A stretch of DNA of 64,000 bases from NCBI RefSeq assembly GCF_046054165.1, contig NZ_JBFNXK010000006.1:124001-188000 (forward strand), written 5' to 3'. The notes under the pieces were generated by a model. The model was not told where the DNA came from. It did not search any database and was given only the letters and a program-made list of their open reading frames with translations. This document shows, piece by piece, positions 33,406 to 41,912 of the stretch (position 1 is the first letter of the stretch; each line of letters starts with the position of its first letter). Source of the DNA: Celerinatantimonas sp046054165. Its GTDB lineage: Bacteria; Pseudomonadota; Gammaproteobacteria; Enterobacterales; Celerinatantimonadaceae. The position numbers were made by a program, and so were the translations under genes.

Positions 33406-34188
33406 TCACCCTTTGGCTTTACGAAACGCGTGGCTAAATGCGGCATCATAAAGCTTGGAATAGTTAAATGACTCGCCTAGAAAATCCCCCACCAGAATTA
33501 AAGCAGTGCTGCGAATACCCGCCTGATGGGCTTGCACTGCGATTTCAGAAAGAGGGGCTCGGATAATCTGGCACTCCGGCCAGGTCGCTTTATAGACAAC
33601 GGCCGCAGGCGTGTCGGCCGGATAACCGCCTTCGAGCAGCGCAGCGACAACCGCACGCGTATGCCCAGCCGACAAGTAAATCGCCATCGAGCAGCGATGC
33701 GCGGCAAATGATTGCAACGATTCCAGCTCCGGCACCGGTGTCCGTCCGGCGATGCGGGTAATCACCAAACTCTGGCTGATTTCAGGGACGGTGTATTCGA
33801 CGCCTAACTCGGCCGCCGCACCTAAAAAGGCACTCACGCCCGGCACACTCAAAAAACCAATCCCCTCTTTTTTCAGGCATTCCGCTTGCTCTCGAATTGA
33901 GCCATACAGCGAGAGATCACCGGTTTGCAGGCGCACCACCAGCTTCCCGGCTCGCACACCCGAGACCATCAGATCCAGAATATCCTCCAGCGTTAAAGCG
34001 GCGCTATCGTGACACTCACACTCGGCGCGGCAATAATCGAGCAATTTCGGATTAATCAACGATCCGGCGAAAATCACCCGATCCGCCTGACTGAGCAACT
34101 GATAGCCCTTGAGGGTAATCAGTGATTCATCGCCCGGGCCTGCGCCAACAAAGTAGACGAGAGAAGGATCAAAAGCAGCCGTTTGCAT
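33406..34188 (-). CDS. cbiF: Cobalt-precorrin-4 C11-methyltransferase
   Basis: 260 residues, tetrapyrrole methylase family: VYFVGAGPGDESLITLKGYQLLSQADRVIFAGSLINPKLLDYC, VVRLQTGDLSLYGSIREQ, VPGVSAFLGAAAELGVEYTVPEISQSLVITR. These are CbiF/CobM hallmarks (AGSL, TGDLSLYGS, EYTVPEISQ). It methylates C-11 of the corrin ring using S-adenosylmethionine in anaerobic cobalamin synthesis. Last recognisable gene of the cbi operon; 3 bp after the CobC-like gene. Confidence 0.95.
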   Translation of the reverse strand: MQTAAFDPSLVYFVGAGPGDESLITLKGYQLLSQADRVIFAGSLINPKLLDYCRAECECHDSAALTLEDILDLMVSGVRAGKLVVRLQTGDLSLYGSIREQAECLKKEGIGFLSVPGVSAFLGAAAELGVEYTVPEISQSLVITRIAGRTPVPELESLQSFAAHRCSMAIYLSAGHTRAVVAALLEGGYPADTPAAVVYKATWPECQIIRAPLSEIAVQAHQAGIRSTALILVGDFLGESFNYSKLYDAAFSHAFRKAKG

Positions 34189-34191
34189 CGT

Positions 34192-34755
34192 TTATTCCTT
34201 AAAATTCAGAGCCAATGTCTGGCCGTTGGCAAATAAGCGCGACGCTTGTCGTGCTGGCTGATAATGTTGCAAAAACGTGTGGATCCACTCGCCATGCGTC
34301 ACCACCGCGATGGGGCGGTCATCGAAACGATGCCGCTTCCGGGCGCTCCCCAGCCAACTTTGGATCCGAGCCCATAACGTGGCCTCTGGCTCAACCTGTG
34401 CCAGTGCATGTAATTGTAACCAGTCACGCTGCTGATAAGCACAACCTAACGCTCCGTGTGCTGTGGTTGGAATGGCTTTTCCCTGTAATGTGCCAAAATA
34501 GCGTTCCCGTAGCCGCGCATCGGCAATGATCAGCGTTTTTTGTCGGCGGGCGATCCGCCGGGCCGAGGCCATGGCCCGACCTAAATCACTGCAATAAATG
34601 GCGCCAAATGCAGGCCAGCAGACGCGATCCAACTGCGATTTACCGCGCGCCGTCAATGGGCTATCCAGCCAGCCTTGCATCTTATCGGCTACATTCCACT
34701 CCGTTTGGCCGTGGCGGATTAAATACAGCTCCAACGGTTTAGTCGATGCTGTCAT
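34192..34755 (-). CDS. cobC: CobC-like histidine phosphatase (alpha-ribazole phosphatase type)
   Basis: 187 residues from MTASTKPLELYLIRHGQTEWN; the longer frame runs through cbiH coding sequence. Phosphoglycerate-mutase fold with the catalytic RHG near residue 15, acid RERYFGTLQG and second histidine VVTHGEW. In cobalamin pathways CobC removes the phosphate from alpha-ribazole-5'-phosphate or cobalamin-phosphate. Substrate is inferred from the operon; other small phosphatases share the fold. It overlaps the end of cbiH by 17 bp. Confidence 0.72.
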   Translation of the reverse strand: MTASTKPLELYLIRHGQTEWNVADKMQGWLDSPLTARGKSQLDRVCWPAFGAIYCSDLGRAMASARRIARRQKTLIIADARLRERYFGTLQGKAIPTTAHGALGCAYQQRDWLQLHALAQVEPEATLWARIQSWLGSARKRHRFDDRPIAVVTHGEWIHTFLQHYQPARQASRLFANGQTLALNFKE

Positions 34756-35551
34756 CATCAACCACCAATGTTCGCCCGCGACGCTGCCCCGGACGCAATG
34801 CCCCATCAGAGAGCGAATACTTTTGCTGATAGCCGCGCGGCGTGATGATGTAATCGCCAAACCGATAACTATTGGAATTACCGACAATCACCGTCGCCGC
34901 CATGGCAAACGGTCGCTCACAAAAATCAGCCAACGTTGCCAGCATCACTTGCTGCCCTGCTCGATAGGCTTGATCAACAATCGCCACCGGCGTGTCCGGG
35001 CTGCGGTATTTCAGCAAAATATCCCGCGCCTGCTCAATCTGGTGCTGACGTTTACGCGAGCGAGGATTATAAAAGGCGACTACAAAATCACTGCTCGCCA
35101 CGGCTTCAATCCGCTGACAGATCACCGGCCACGGGGTCAGCAGATCCGATAATGAAATCGAGCAGTGATCATGGCCTAGCGGCGCTCCCACCAGCGATGC
35201 ACAAGAAACCGCCGCAGTCACCCCCGGAACCACCGTGACCTCAATCTGGATCGACGGATTTTGGCTGAGCAGTTCAAACACCAGCGGTGCCATAGCATAC
35301 ACACCACTATCGCCAGAGCAAACCAGCGCCACATCCTGACTCACCGCCGCTTCAATCGCCTGCCGAGCTCGTTGCCACTCCCGCGTCATGCCGCTTTCAA
35401 TGATCGTTTTACCGACCAGATAGGACTCGATAAACGACAGGTAACGTCCATAACCGACGATCACCTCGGCGCGTTCAATCGCCTCCGCCGCCTGATAGGT
35501 CATCTGCGCCTTGGCTCCCGGGCCAAGGCCCACTAAAAATAGCGTAGCCAT
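34739..35551 (-). CDS. cbiH: Cobalt-precorrin-3 C17-methyltransferase
   Basis: 270 residues: LFLVGLGPGAKAQMTYQAAEAIERAEVIVGYGRYLSFI, VALVCSGDSGVYAMAPLVFELL, VTVVPGVTAAVSCASLVGAPLGHDHCSISLSDLLTPW, DFVVAFYNPRSRKR. These are CbiH/CobJ motifs. It methylates C-17 and drives ring contraction. Two bases separate it from cbiK. Confidence 0.95.
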   Translation of the reverse strand: MATLFLVGLGPGAKAQMTYQAAEAIERAEVIVGYGRYLSFIESYLVGKTIIESGMTREWQRARQAIEAAVSQDVALVCSGDSGVYAMAPLVFELLSQNPSIQIEVTVVPGVTAAVSCASLVGAPLGHDHCSISLSDLLTPWPVICQRIEAVASSDFVVAFYNPRSRKRQHQIEQARDILLKYRSPDTPVAIVDQAYRAGQQVMLATLADFCERPFAMAATVIVGNSNSYRFGDYIITPRGYQQKYSLSDGALRPGQRRGRTLVVDDDSID

Positions 35552-35553
35552 AG

Positions 35554-36396
35554 TTAATACTCCGACGTTAAGCAGCGACGCGCTTCATCAATATGCGCAA
35601 AAATCACCTCGGTCACGGGGGCAAAATCCAGCAGACAAAACTGCTCTCCCGCAATTGGGGCCGCCACCTCGATGCCGCTTTCCCGTCCCAGACGAGTGGC
35701 TAAATCCGCTTGAATTTCAGTTAAATCATGGCGAAAATGATTGCCCGAAACCAGCAACATCGGGATCAATCGCACCGGCCACTGCCCCAAATCACGGATC
35801 TGCCGCACCAGCGCATCGGCCAGCAACCGATAAGGCATCACTCCTTCCAGCGAACAACTGAAATGGCGCGGCGAAAGCTGCGTGAGCAGTTGCATACTAT
35901 AGGTCAGGGCCTGATGACCGGCATCATTGAGCTGCGGTGCACCATGATAGATAAACAGATTCACCCCCGGCTCACGGCTGAAATGTGCTGACAACGCGCC
36001 TAAAATCGCGTTGCTATCGGCACTTTTTTGCATAATCGCCGGGGTTAGCCAAATCGTCGCCAGAGAAAACTGCGTAAAACCATCCACCACCTGCCGCACC
36101 GAACGATATTCATCAGTCGGATAGAGATAACAAGGGATCACGATAATCTGCGAATAACCTTCCAGATCGAGCCGGGCCAATTGCTGAGGCAGATTCAACC
36201 ACGGATGACCATGCGCCTCCTGATTCAAGCGTTTTAAGACCGTTTTGGAACTGAGCGCGAGCACCACATCACAATCCGGATAACGCGCCGCGATCTGCTG
36301 TTTGAGGTTGATATAGCGTTCGCAGCTGGCCAGAGAGCCAAAACAGCTCAGCACAATCGCCTGACCTTTTTGATAATGGCGATAACGTTTTAACAT
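35554..36396 (-). CDS. cbiK: Anaerobic cobaltochelatase (CbiK-like)
   Basis: 280 residues of the class-II chelatase fold: VLSCFGSLASCERYINLKQQIAARYPDCDVVLALSS at the start, the internal FIYHGAPQLNDAGHQ and GVMPYRLLADALVRQI, then RLIPMLLVSGNHFRHDL. The IYHG and SGNH histidines correspond to the metal-binding pair of CbiK. It inserts Co2+ into sirohydrochlorin (or a precorrin) and starts the anaerobic branch. It is more divergent from Salmonella CbiK than the methyltransferases are from theirs. Confidence 0.82.
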   Translation of the reverse strand: MLKRYRHYQKGQAIVLSCFGSLASCERYINLKQQIAARYPDCDVVLALSSKTVLKRLNQEAHGHPWLNLPQQLARLDLEGYSQIIVIPCYLYPTDEYRSVRQVVDGFTQFSLATIWLTPAIMQKSADSNAILGALSAHFSREPGVNLFIYHGAPQLNDAGHQALTYSMQLLTQLSPRHFSCSLEGVMPYRLLADALVRQIRDLGQWPVRLIPMLLVSGNHFRHDLTEIQADLATRLGRESGIEVAAPIAGEQFCLLDFAPVTEVIFAHIDEARRCLTSEY

Positions 36397-37985
36397 GATG
36401 GGTCCTTTTCAGTCTGCGTTTCAATCGCAGCAAACGCGCTCGGTGCCAAAACCGAGCGCAGCGACTTGCGCTCCCGAAGCGCTTCAAACATCGTTTGCCA
36501 CTGTGATTTAGAAAGTTGATCAATCTGGCGCAGCCAGAGGCCATTATTGACGGCCGACTCGCCCGTATCTAAATGTTCATAGAGCACCGCAACCGCTTGA
36601 TTACGGCAGCTTCCAGCGCAGTGGCTCCGGGAAATTTTAATTCGGGAAGCACCGCGATTGAGTCCCATCTCCCGCGCTAATCCCCGCAGTTCAGCGGCTA
36701 AATCGGCACGGCCGCTGGCTTTGGCGCAGCGAGCACCCCCACAAATGATCAGATGATGGCGATAATACAGCATCGGTCGCTCACGACTGGGCTCGCGCGG
36801 TTTACACTGATAGCCTTGCACCACCACGCTGCCATGCGCATTGGTTTGTTCCTGCGGAGGCCAGCTATTTTTCAGTCGCTGAGCCGGGAGCGACAAGCGA
36901 TAATGGCGTCGACACACCGCAACCGTCACATGAAAGCCCTGCGCCGCAAATTTAGATTTCGGCACCAGTAGCGCGCTGCTCTGGCTCTCTTTCAATGCCG
37001 CAGCTTCTGCGACCGAGTAACAGCCGGTGACCTTAAACACCACCTCGGAGGGATTCTCAACCCCTTTGACGTCAGCTAGCGCGGCAGCCGGATAAAAATG
37101 TAGCGGCCACTGGTATTGTGCGGCCAGTTGTTGCAAACCTGCTTCATCGGCTTTGAGCTCAATACTCGCCAGTGCCGAAACACTCGCCAGACACAATCCA
37201 TGCACCTCCAGACAATGACGGATCGCGGCTTCAATCACCGCGGCGGGCGTGTTGCGATCACAACCAATCCCCAGCACCAGTGAACGAGGATGCCAAATCA
37301 CCGTACGATCAGCCCATGTCGGCTCGCGGCCCGCATCGGAACGATCACTAATCACAATGCGCCCTTGCCAATTTTGTGCACTTAAGGCACCTTCGAACTC
37401 GCTACACCACAGGTGCCGGGGCATCGGCTTATCAAATCCCCACCAACTCAGCTCACCGGCGTCCTGCTCAATCAATACAGGCTGCTCATTAACGACCGCC
37501 GCACTGACTGCCGTTATCGCCGCTTCGCTACTCGGATCCAGTTGCCAACCAAAAGGCGCGCCCAAAAGATCCACCGCCACCGTTTGGCTCACATCAGAAG
37601 CCGTCGTCACAACTGCCGTGGCTTTCAACACGTTAGCCACGCGCTGCGCCATCGCATTGGCCCCGCCCCGGTGACCACTTAATAACGGGATGACAAACTG
37701 GCCCTGCTCATCAATGCAAATCACGCCCGGGTCACGGCGCTTATCGTCAATTAGCGGTGCGATGGTTCGCGTTACAATCCCCGCCGCAAAGATACAAATA
37801 TGCTGATCAAACTGATGAAACTGGCTCGTGATCAGATCGCCAATCGAACCTTCAAAAATCTGCGCCTGCAGGCAACAATCTCGTCCTCGCGCTGAGACAA
37901 ACAGCTGCGCATAGGGCAGCGCTCGCGCCAATCGTTGTGCCTGCTCGGCCCCATGCTGGGTAATGGCGTAGATGGCAACTCTCAT
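36390..37985 (-). CDS. cbiG: CbiG with C-terminal 2Fe-2S ferredoxin-like domain
   Basis: 531 residues. Residues 1 to about 350 are CbiG (cobalt-precorrin-5A hydrolase): IFAAGIVTRTIAPLIDDKRRDPGVICIDEQGQFVIPLLSGHRGGANAMAQ, then the C-terminal CbiG domain VLGIGCDRNTPAAVIEAAI and ALASIELKADEAGL. Residues about 415-480 are a thioredoxin-like ferredoxin domain: HHLIICGGARCAKASG followed by CAGSCRNQAVAVLYE, four cysteines for a 2Fe-2S cluster. Fusion of an electron carrier to CbiG is uncommon in enteric bacteria. Overlaps cbiL by 4 bp and cbiK by 7 bp. Confidence 0.9.
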   Translation of the reverse strand: MRVAIYAITQHGAEQAQRLARALPYAQLFVSARGRDCCLQAQIFEGSIGDLITSQFHQFDQHICIFAAGIVTRTIAPLIDDKRRDPGVICIDEQGQFVIPLLSGHRGGANAMAQRVANVLKATAVVTTASDVSQTVAVDLLGAPFGWQLDPSSEAAITAVSAAVVNEQPVLIEQDAGELSWWGFDKPMPRHLWCSEFEGALSAQNWQGRIVISDRSDAGREPTWADRTVIWHPRSLVLGIGCDRNTPAAVIEAAIRHCLEVHGLCLASVSALASIELKADEAGLQQLAAQYQWPLHFYPAAALADVKGVENPSEVVFKVTGCYSVAEAAALKESQSSALLVPKSKFAAQGFHVTVAVCRRHYRLSLPAQRLKNSWPPQEQTNAHGSVVVQGYQCKPREPSRERPMLYYRHHLIICGGARCAKASGRADLAAELRGLAREMGLNRGASRIKISRSHCAGSCRNQAVAVLYEHLDTGESAVNNGLWLRQIDQLSKSQWQTMFEALRERKSLRSVLAPSAFAAIETQTEKDPSC

Positions 37986-38749
37986 CCGCTCGCCCTGACT
38001 TTCCCGGCCAGAATACCGGCGCGGTGGCGTAACGAGAGTTGAATCGTCGAGAAATAAGGCAGCTGTTGCGGTGCCTGCGCCAAATCATGATAAATTTGCT
38101 GCGCCTGACAACTGGCATGACACACCAATGTGGCCGCATGCTCCAAGCCTAACCGCTGCAAGCGCTCTCGCAGCGCCGGCACCGAACGCCCTGCTTTCAT
38201 CAATACGATAGTGTCGAAGGCCTTCATCAAACTTTCGAGATGTTCCAGACCGTACAGCGCGGGCACCACGCAAAAGCGCTCCTGCCCATCCCCTAGCGGA
38301 ATTTGAGTTTGTGCCGCCACCGCATTGATCGAACTCACGCCCGGCACAATCGTCGCGTTAATCGCCGGTTCGATAAGATGAAGCTCCGCATGCAAATAGC
38401 CCCACGTCGAGAAAACACTCGGATCGCCTTCCGTTAAAAATGCCACTGATAATCCCTGTCGCAGCCACCCCGCAACCGTTGCAGCCGCATCATCCCAGGC
38501 CCGCTGGTTGGCTTCACTATGATGCGTCATCGGAAAGTATAAAAATTCCACTCGACCAGAAATCGGCTGCTCGGCCAGCGCAGCGGCAGCAATAGACCAG
38601 GCAAAGGAACTCTGGCTGCCCTGCGTTTTTTCAGGGACGGCAATCACATCCACCTGCGTTAAAATCCGCAGCGCCTTGAGCGTGAGCAGTTCCGGATCCC
38701 CCGGACCAACGCCCAGCGCATATAATGACCCCCATGCGGTTTCAGTCAC
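37982..38749 (-). CDS. cbiL: Cobalt-precorrin-2 C20-methyltransferase
   Basis: 255 residues from GTG 38749, with AGGAG 7 bases before it and an 8-bp overlap with the gene before; the longer frame from 38866 lies within that gene. YALGVGPGDPELLTLKALRILTQVDVIAVPE, LSVAFLTEGDPSVFSTWGYLHAEL, TIVPGVSSINAVAAQTQIPLGDGQERFCVVPAL are CbiL/CobI signatures. It methylates C-20. Confidence 0.94.
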   Translation of the reverse strand: MTETAWGSLYALGVGPGDPELLTLKALRILTQVDVIAVPEKTQGSQSSFAWSIAAAALAEQPISGRVEFLYFPMTHHSEANQRAWDDAAATVAGWLRQGLSVAFLTEGDPSVFSTWGYLHAELHLIEPAINATIVPGVSSINAVAAQTQIPLGDGQERFCVVPALYGLEHLESLMKAFDTIVLMKAGRSVPALRERLQRLGLEHAATLVCHASCQAQQIYHDLAQAPQQLPYFSTIQLSLRHRAGILAGKVRASG

Positions 38750-39992
38750 GGCCCGCTCCTTGATCAATAGGTTGTTGAAAACAGAAAAGATGAATTGGAT
38801 TTTCGCTCTGATAACGTTGGTAACTCGCGACCGGGACACTATGCGAACATTGCACCAGCTGCACACTGGCGGGCCAGATTTCGCGGCTGTATTGGTATAG
38901 TTCGGTGAGCGTCTCCAGAGTCACCGCCGAAACGACTAGCCGCCCCCCCGCTTTTAAACGCCGTCGGCACACCTCTAAAATGGCCCGCAGCTGACCGCGA
39001 CTGCCCCCGATAAAAATGGCATCGGGTGCGGGCAATGCATCCAGCCCGGCAGGGGCTAACGCCTTCACGATCTGGACATTATCGGTGCTATGCGCCTGTG
39101 CATTGGCGAGAATATCATGCTGGCGCTCGGCGACACTTTCAATACAAAAAACGGAACCTCGATAACTCTGTTTGGCGGCTTCAATCGCTACCGAACCACT
39201 CCCGCCGCCGATATCCCAGCAGCAGCTATCCGGGTTCAACCGTAGCGCCGCTATGGCTAAGTGGCGCACCGGGGCCCGGGTGATCAGGCCGTTTAATCCG
39301 GGTCGCTTGCTAAACTGTTCATCACTGGCAAAGAGGCCTTGCCCGCCCCACAATTGAGCACGTTGGCGCTGCAAAATCACTAAACTCAGCGATGCGAACG
39401 GCTCACGAACGGTGGCTAATTCCGCTACGCTAAAGCGGCGAATCGATTCATTGGTCGCTGCTAAGTTTTCGCAGACGTGGATCTGCCAATGCGATTCGGA
39501 ATAATCCAGCAGATGCTGCGCCAGTGCCTGAGGGTTCAACTGAGGATCGGTTAACACCGCCGCTAAATCCGTCTGTTGTAAACGGCTGGTAAGCGCCTCA
39601 AAGCTGCGGCCATGCACCGACATCATCAGGCAGCGATCCCACGGCAATGCTAACCGGGCACAAGCAAGTTGCACCGAGCTCAGCGCCGGAATAAAACGCA
39701 ATTGCTCCGCCGCTCGCATCTGCGTTAAACGTCGCCCTAGGCCAAAAAAGAGCGGATCACCCGAGCACAATAGCGCGACCGGAGTCGACTCGGCCTGCTC
39801 GATCAGTGCCGCTAAAAATACATCGACCGGTCCATGAAGCGCCATCCGCCGCCCACTAAACTGAGGGAACCAGCTCAGCAAACGCTCACTACCAGCAAGT
39901 ACCTGTGCGCTCATCACCGCATCGACCGCACGGCTGGATAAGCTCAAACAGCCATCCTCACCAACCCCAATCACGTGAAGCGGATAACTCAT
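38742..39992 (-). CDS. cobL: Precorrin-6Y methyltransferase/decarboxylase fusion (CbiE-CbiT)
   Basis: 416 residues from MSYPLHVIGVGEDG (ATGA overlap with cbiC stop). N-terminal CbiE domain, residues 1 to about 205: C5-methyltransferase motifs LAGSERLLSWFPQ, PVALLCSGDPLFFGLGRRL, MMSVHGRSFEAL. C-terminal CbiT domain, about 235-416: GLITRAPVRHLAIAALRLNPDSCCWDIGGGSGSVAIEAAKQ with SAM site DIGGGSGS, and APDAIFIGGSRGQLRAILEVC. It methylates C-5 and C-15 and decarboxylates the C-12 acetate. Salmonella encodes the two as separate genes. Confidence 0.94.
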   Translation of the reverse strand: MSYPLHVIGVGEDGCLSLSSRAVDAVMSAQVLAGSERLLSWFPQFSGRRMALHGPVDVFLAALIEQAESTPVALLCSGDPLFFGLGRRLTQMRAAEQLRFIPALSSVQLACARLALPWDRCLMMSVHGRSFEALTSRLQQTDLAAVLTDPQLNPQALAQHLLDYSESHWQIHVCENLAATNESIRRFSVAELATVREPFASLSLVILQRQRAQLWGGQGLFASDEQFSKRPGLNGLITRAPVRHLAIAALRLNPDSCCWDIGGGSGSVAIEAAKQSYRGSVFCIESVAERQHDILANAQAHSTDNVQIVKALAPAGLDALPAPDAIFIGGSRGQLRAILEVCRRRLKAGGRLVVSAVTLETLTELYQYSREIWPASVQLVQCSHSVPVASYQRYQSENPIHLFCFQQPIDQGAGRD

Positions 39993-40648
39993 ACACTTTG
40001 CCCCAGCAGTGCATGTAACGTCGCCACCACCAACGGACTGCCACCTTTGTAGCCCCGGCAACTGATAAATTCACATAAATGCTGAGCGCACAATGCTTGT
40101 TTGGATTCAGCGGCCTGCACGAAACCGACCGGCAGCCCAATCACCAGCGCCGGTTGAGCCCCTCTTTGCACCCACTCTAACAGTCGCAGCAATGCGGTCG
40201 GCGCATTGCCAATAGCGACAATGGCGCCATCCAACAGGCCTTGCTCGGCAGCATAATCCATCGCCGCAACGGCGCGAGTTGTATGTTGATGCGCCGCACG
40301 GGTGATTGTGGCATCCGATTGGATAAAACAGTGCAGGGTGTTTTGATAGATGTCGAGCCGTTTGCGATTGACCCCTGAGACAATCATGCTGACATCGCAG
40401 ATAATCGAGGCACCACGGCGCAGCGCGGTAATGCCGGATTCAACGGCCTGCGGGCTAAATTCAAACAGCTCAGAAAATTCCAGATCGCCACTGGTATGAA
40501 TGGCCCGGCGCACAATCGGCCATTGCAGCGCACTATAATGATGGCCGCCTCGCTCGGCGATCAAAGCATCGATCAGGGTAAACGACTGGCTCTCGATGGC
40601 TCGTCCGGCCTGAGTTTGTTGCGCCATCGCAGCTTTATTTTCAGTCAT
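39989..40648 (-). CDS. cbiC: Cobalt-precorrin-8 methylmutase
   Basis: 219 residues. AIESQSFTLIDALI, RRAIHTSGDLEF with the catalytic histidine, CDVSMIVSGVNR, AIGNAPTALLRLLEW and PALVIGLPVGFVQAAESK are CbiC/CobH motifs. It moves a methyl group from C-11 to C-12 to form cobyrinate. Overlaps cbiD and cobL by 4 bp each. Confidence 0.95.
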   Translation of the reverse strand: MTENKAAMAQQTQAGRAIESQSFTLIDALIAERGGHHYSALQWPIVRRAIHTSGDLEFSELFEFSPQAVESGITALRRGASIICDVSMIVSGVNRKRLDIYQNTLHCFIQSDATITRAAHQHTTRAVAAMDYAAEQGLLDGAIVAIGNAPTALLRLLEWVQRGAQPALVIGLPVGFVQAAESKQALCAQHLCEFISCRGYKGGSPLVVATLHALLGQSV

Positions 40649-41760
40649 TGAATTTCCTTACTTTGCGCCAGACACCGACCACTAAAATCCACTAAATAGA
40701 TATCGACCTGACAGGCATGACCGACATAACTGCGGCCATGCTCGGCCGCCGCATCGCAGATCTGCGCCAAATAGCGCTGACTCACATCTTCCGCCAAATC
40801 GCTCTGGCTCAATTCCAACAGGTGCCGACCGGTGTGTGCAGCTTGGACCTTGGCGGAAAAATCATTCAATCCCAGCTCTTCCGCCAGCAGAGCTAATGCC
40901 GCAAAATCAATGGCTTTACCACTGACATGGGTCATCATTTGCCCCGTCGCTAATTTACATAATTTGCCGATCATCGCGACCACCCGAACCCGTTGACACC
41001 CAAAATGCCGAGCAGCTCTAAGCCCCATGCCGACAAAATCCCCCGCCTGGATCACACTGCTACCGGTCAGATGGGTAAACAGCTGCCGGGCGGCTCGTTC
41101 GGTACGACTCCCGGTCGTCAGCACAACTTCCTGCCAACCGACAGCGCGGGCCACTTGCACACTCTGCTTGACCGAAGCGGCAAAAGCACACGTTGAATAG
41201 GGTCGCACCGTCCCGCGGGTTCCCAAAATCGAGATGCCCCCGATCAACCCTAACCGTTCACTAATGGTTTCTTTGGCGGCTTGTTCACCCCCGGGCACCC
41301 GGATCTCTAAACGCAATCCGCATCCATCCCCATATTCGGCCAGCAATTCACGAGCAATTTGCAGAATATGAGCACGCGGCACCGGATTAATCGCGGCTTC
41401 GCCTATCGGGAGTTCCAAACCGGGCAAGGTCACCGTTGCCACCCCTTCACCCCCCCGAAGATCGATGACGGGATGGTGAAACTCACCACTCGAAATGCGT
41501 GTGGCCAGACACTGGATCTCCAGACCATGAGTGCAATCAGGATCGTCACCGCCATCTTTCACGACCCCCGCCAATACCCCTTGCGAAGATAGCTCGACGC
41601 GAGCCAGTGCAAAACAGGCCGAATTCCCATTTGGCAACACGATCTCGCTGTGCGTTGGGCAAAGTCCGGTCAGTAGCCGATACACAGCAGCCCATGTCGC
41701 CGCAGCCGCACAAGCCCCCGTCGTCCAGCCCTGACGCAATGAATGGCGATCAAGGTCCAT
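40645..41760 (-). CDS. cbiD: Cobalt-precorrin-5B C1-methyltransferase
   Basis: 371 residues. RQGWTTGACAAAATWAAVYRLLTG near the start, VVKDGGDDPDCTHGLEI, NPVPRAHILQIAREL, GGISILGTRGTVRPYSTCAFAAS and VRVVAMIGKLCKLATGQMMTHV are CbiD hallmarks. It methylates C-1. First gene of the operon and a diagnostic of the anaerobic pathway. No B12 riboswitch is visible in the 150 bp upstream. Confidence 0.95.
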   Translation of the reverse strand: MDLDRHSLRQGWTTGACAAAATWAAVYRLLTGLCPTHSEIVLPNGNSACFALARVELSSQGVLAGVVKDGGDDPDCTHGLEIQCLATRISSGEFHHPVIDLRGGEGVATVTLPGLELPIGEAAINPVPRAHILQIARELLAEYGDGCGLRLEIRVPGGEQAAKETISERLGLIGGISILGTRGTVRPYSTCAFAASVKQSVQVARAVGWQEVVLTTGSRTERAARQLFTHLTGSSVIQAGDFVGMGLRAARHFGCQRVRVVAMIGKLCKLATGQMMTHVSGKAIDFAALALLAEELGLNDFSAKVQAAHTGRHLLELSQSDLAEDVSQRYLAQICDAAAEHGRSYVGHACQVDIYLVDFSGRCLAQSKEIQ

Positions 41761-41812
41761 AAATTGTTCTTATAAAACAATTAAATAAAGTATCAATTTG
41801 AATAATAGAATC

Positions 41813-41850
41813 AGCTGTTCTAACTTTTTCACCGGTTCATTAGAACAGCT
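41813..41850 (-). terminator. Inverted repeat between nickel permease and cbiD
   Basis: Eleven-base perfect arms agctgttctaa and ttagaacagct with a 16-base loop. On the minus strand it follows the nickel permease stop by about 62 bp and leads into gattctattattc. Probably a terminator ending the hydN-fdhF-hypF-permease unit, or an element ahead of cbiD. Confidence 0.5.
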
Positions 41851-41912
41851 TGGGTCAGGCGGGAAGTTGATAGAAATCAACGAAAAGGTATATCAATAAT
41901 CAATCAATTCAA

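Noticed and set aside
34598..35152. Plus-strand 184-codon frame in the cbi region
   Set aside because: Opposite cobC and cbiH, with atypical composition and no ribosome site.
41761..41912. Possible cobalamin riboswitch upstream of cbiD
   Set aside because: Only about 150 bp, AT-rich, and no recognisable B12-box core; the single strong structure is the 41813-41850 inverted repeat.
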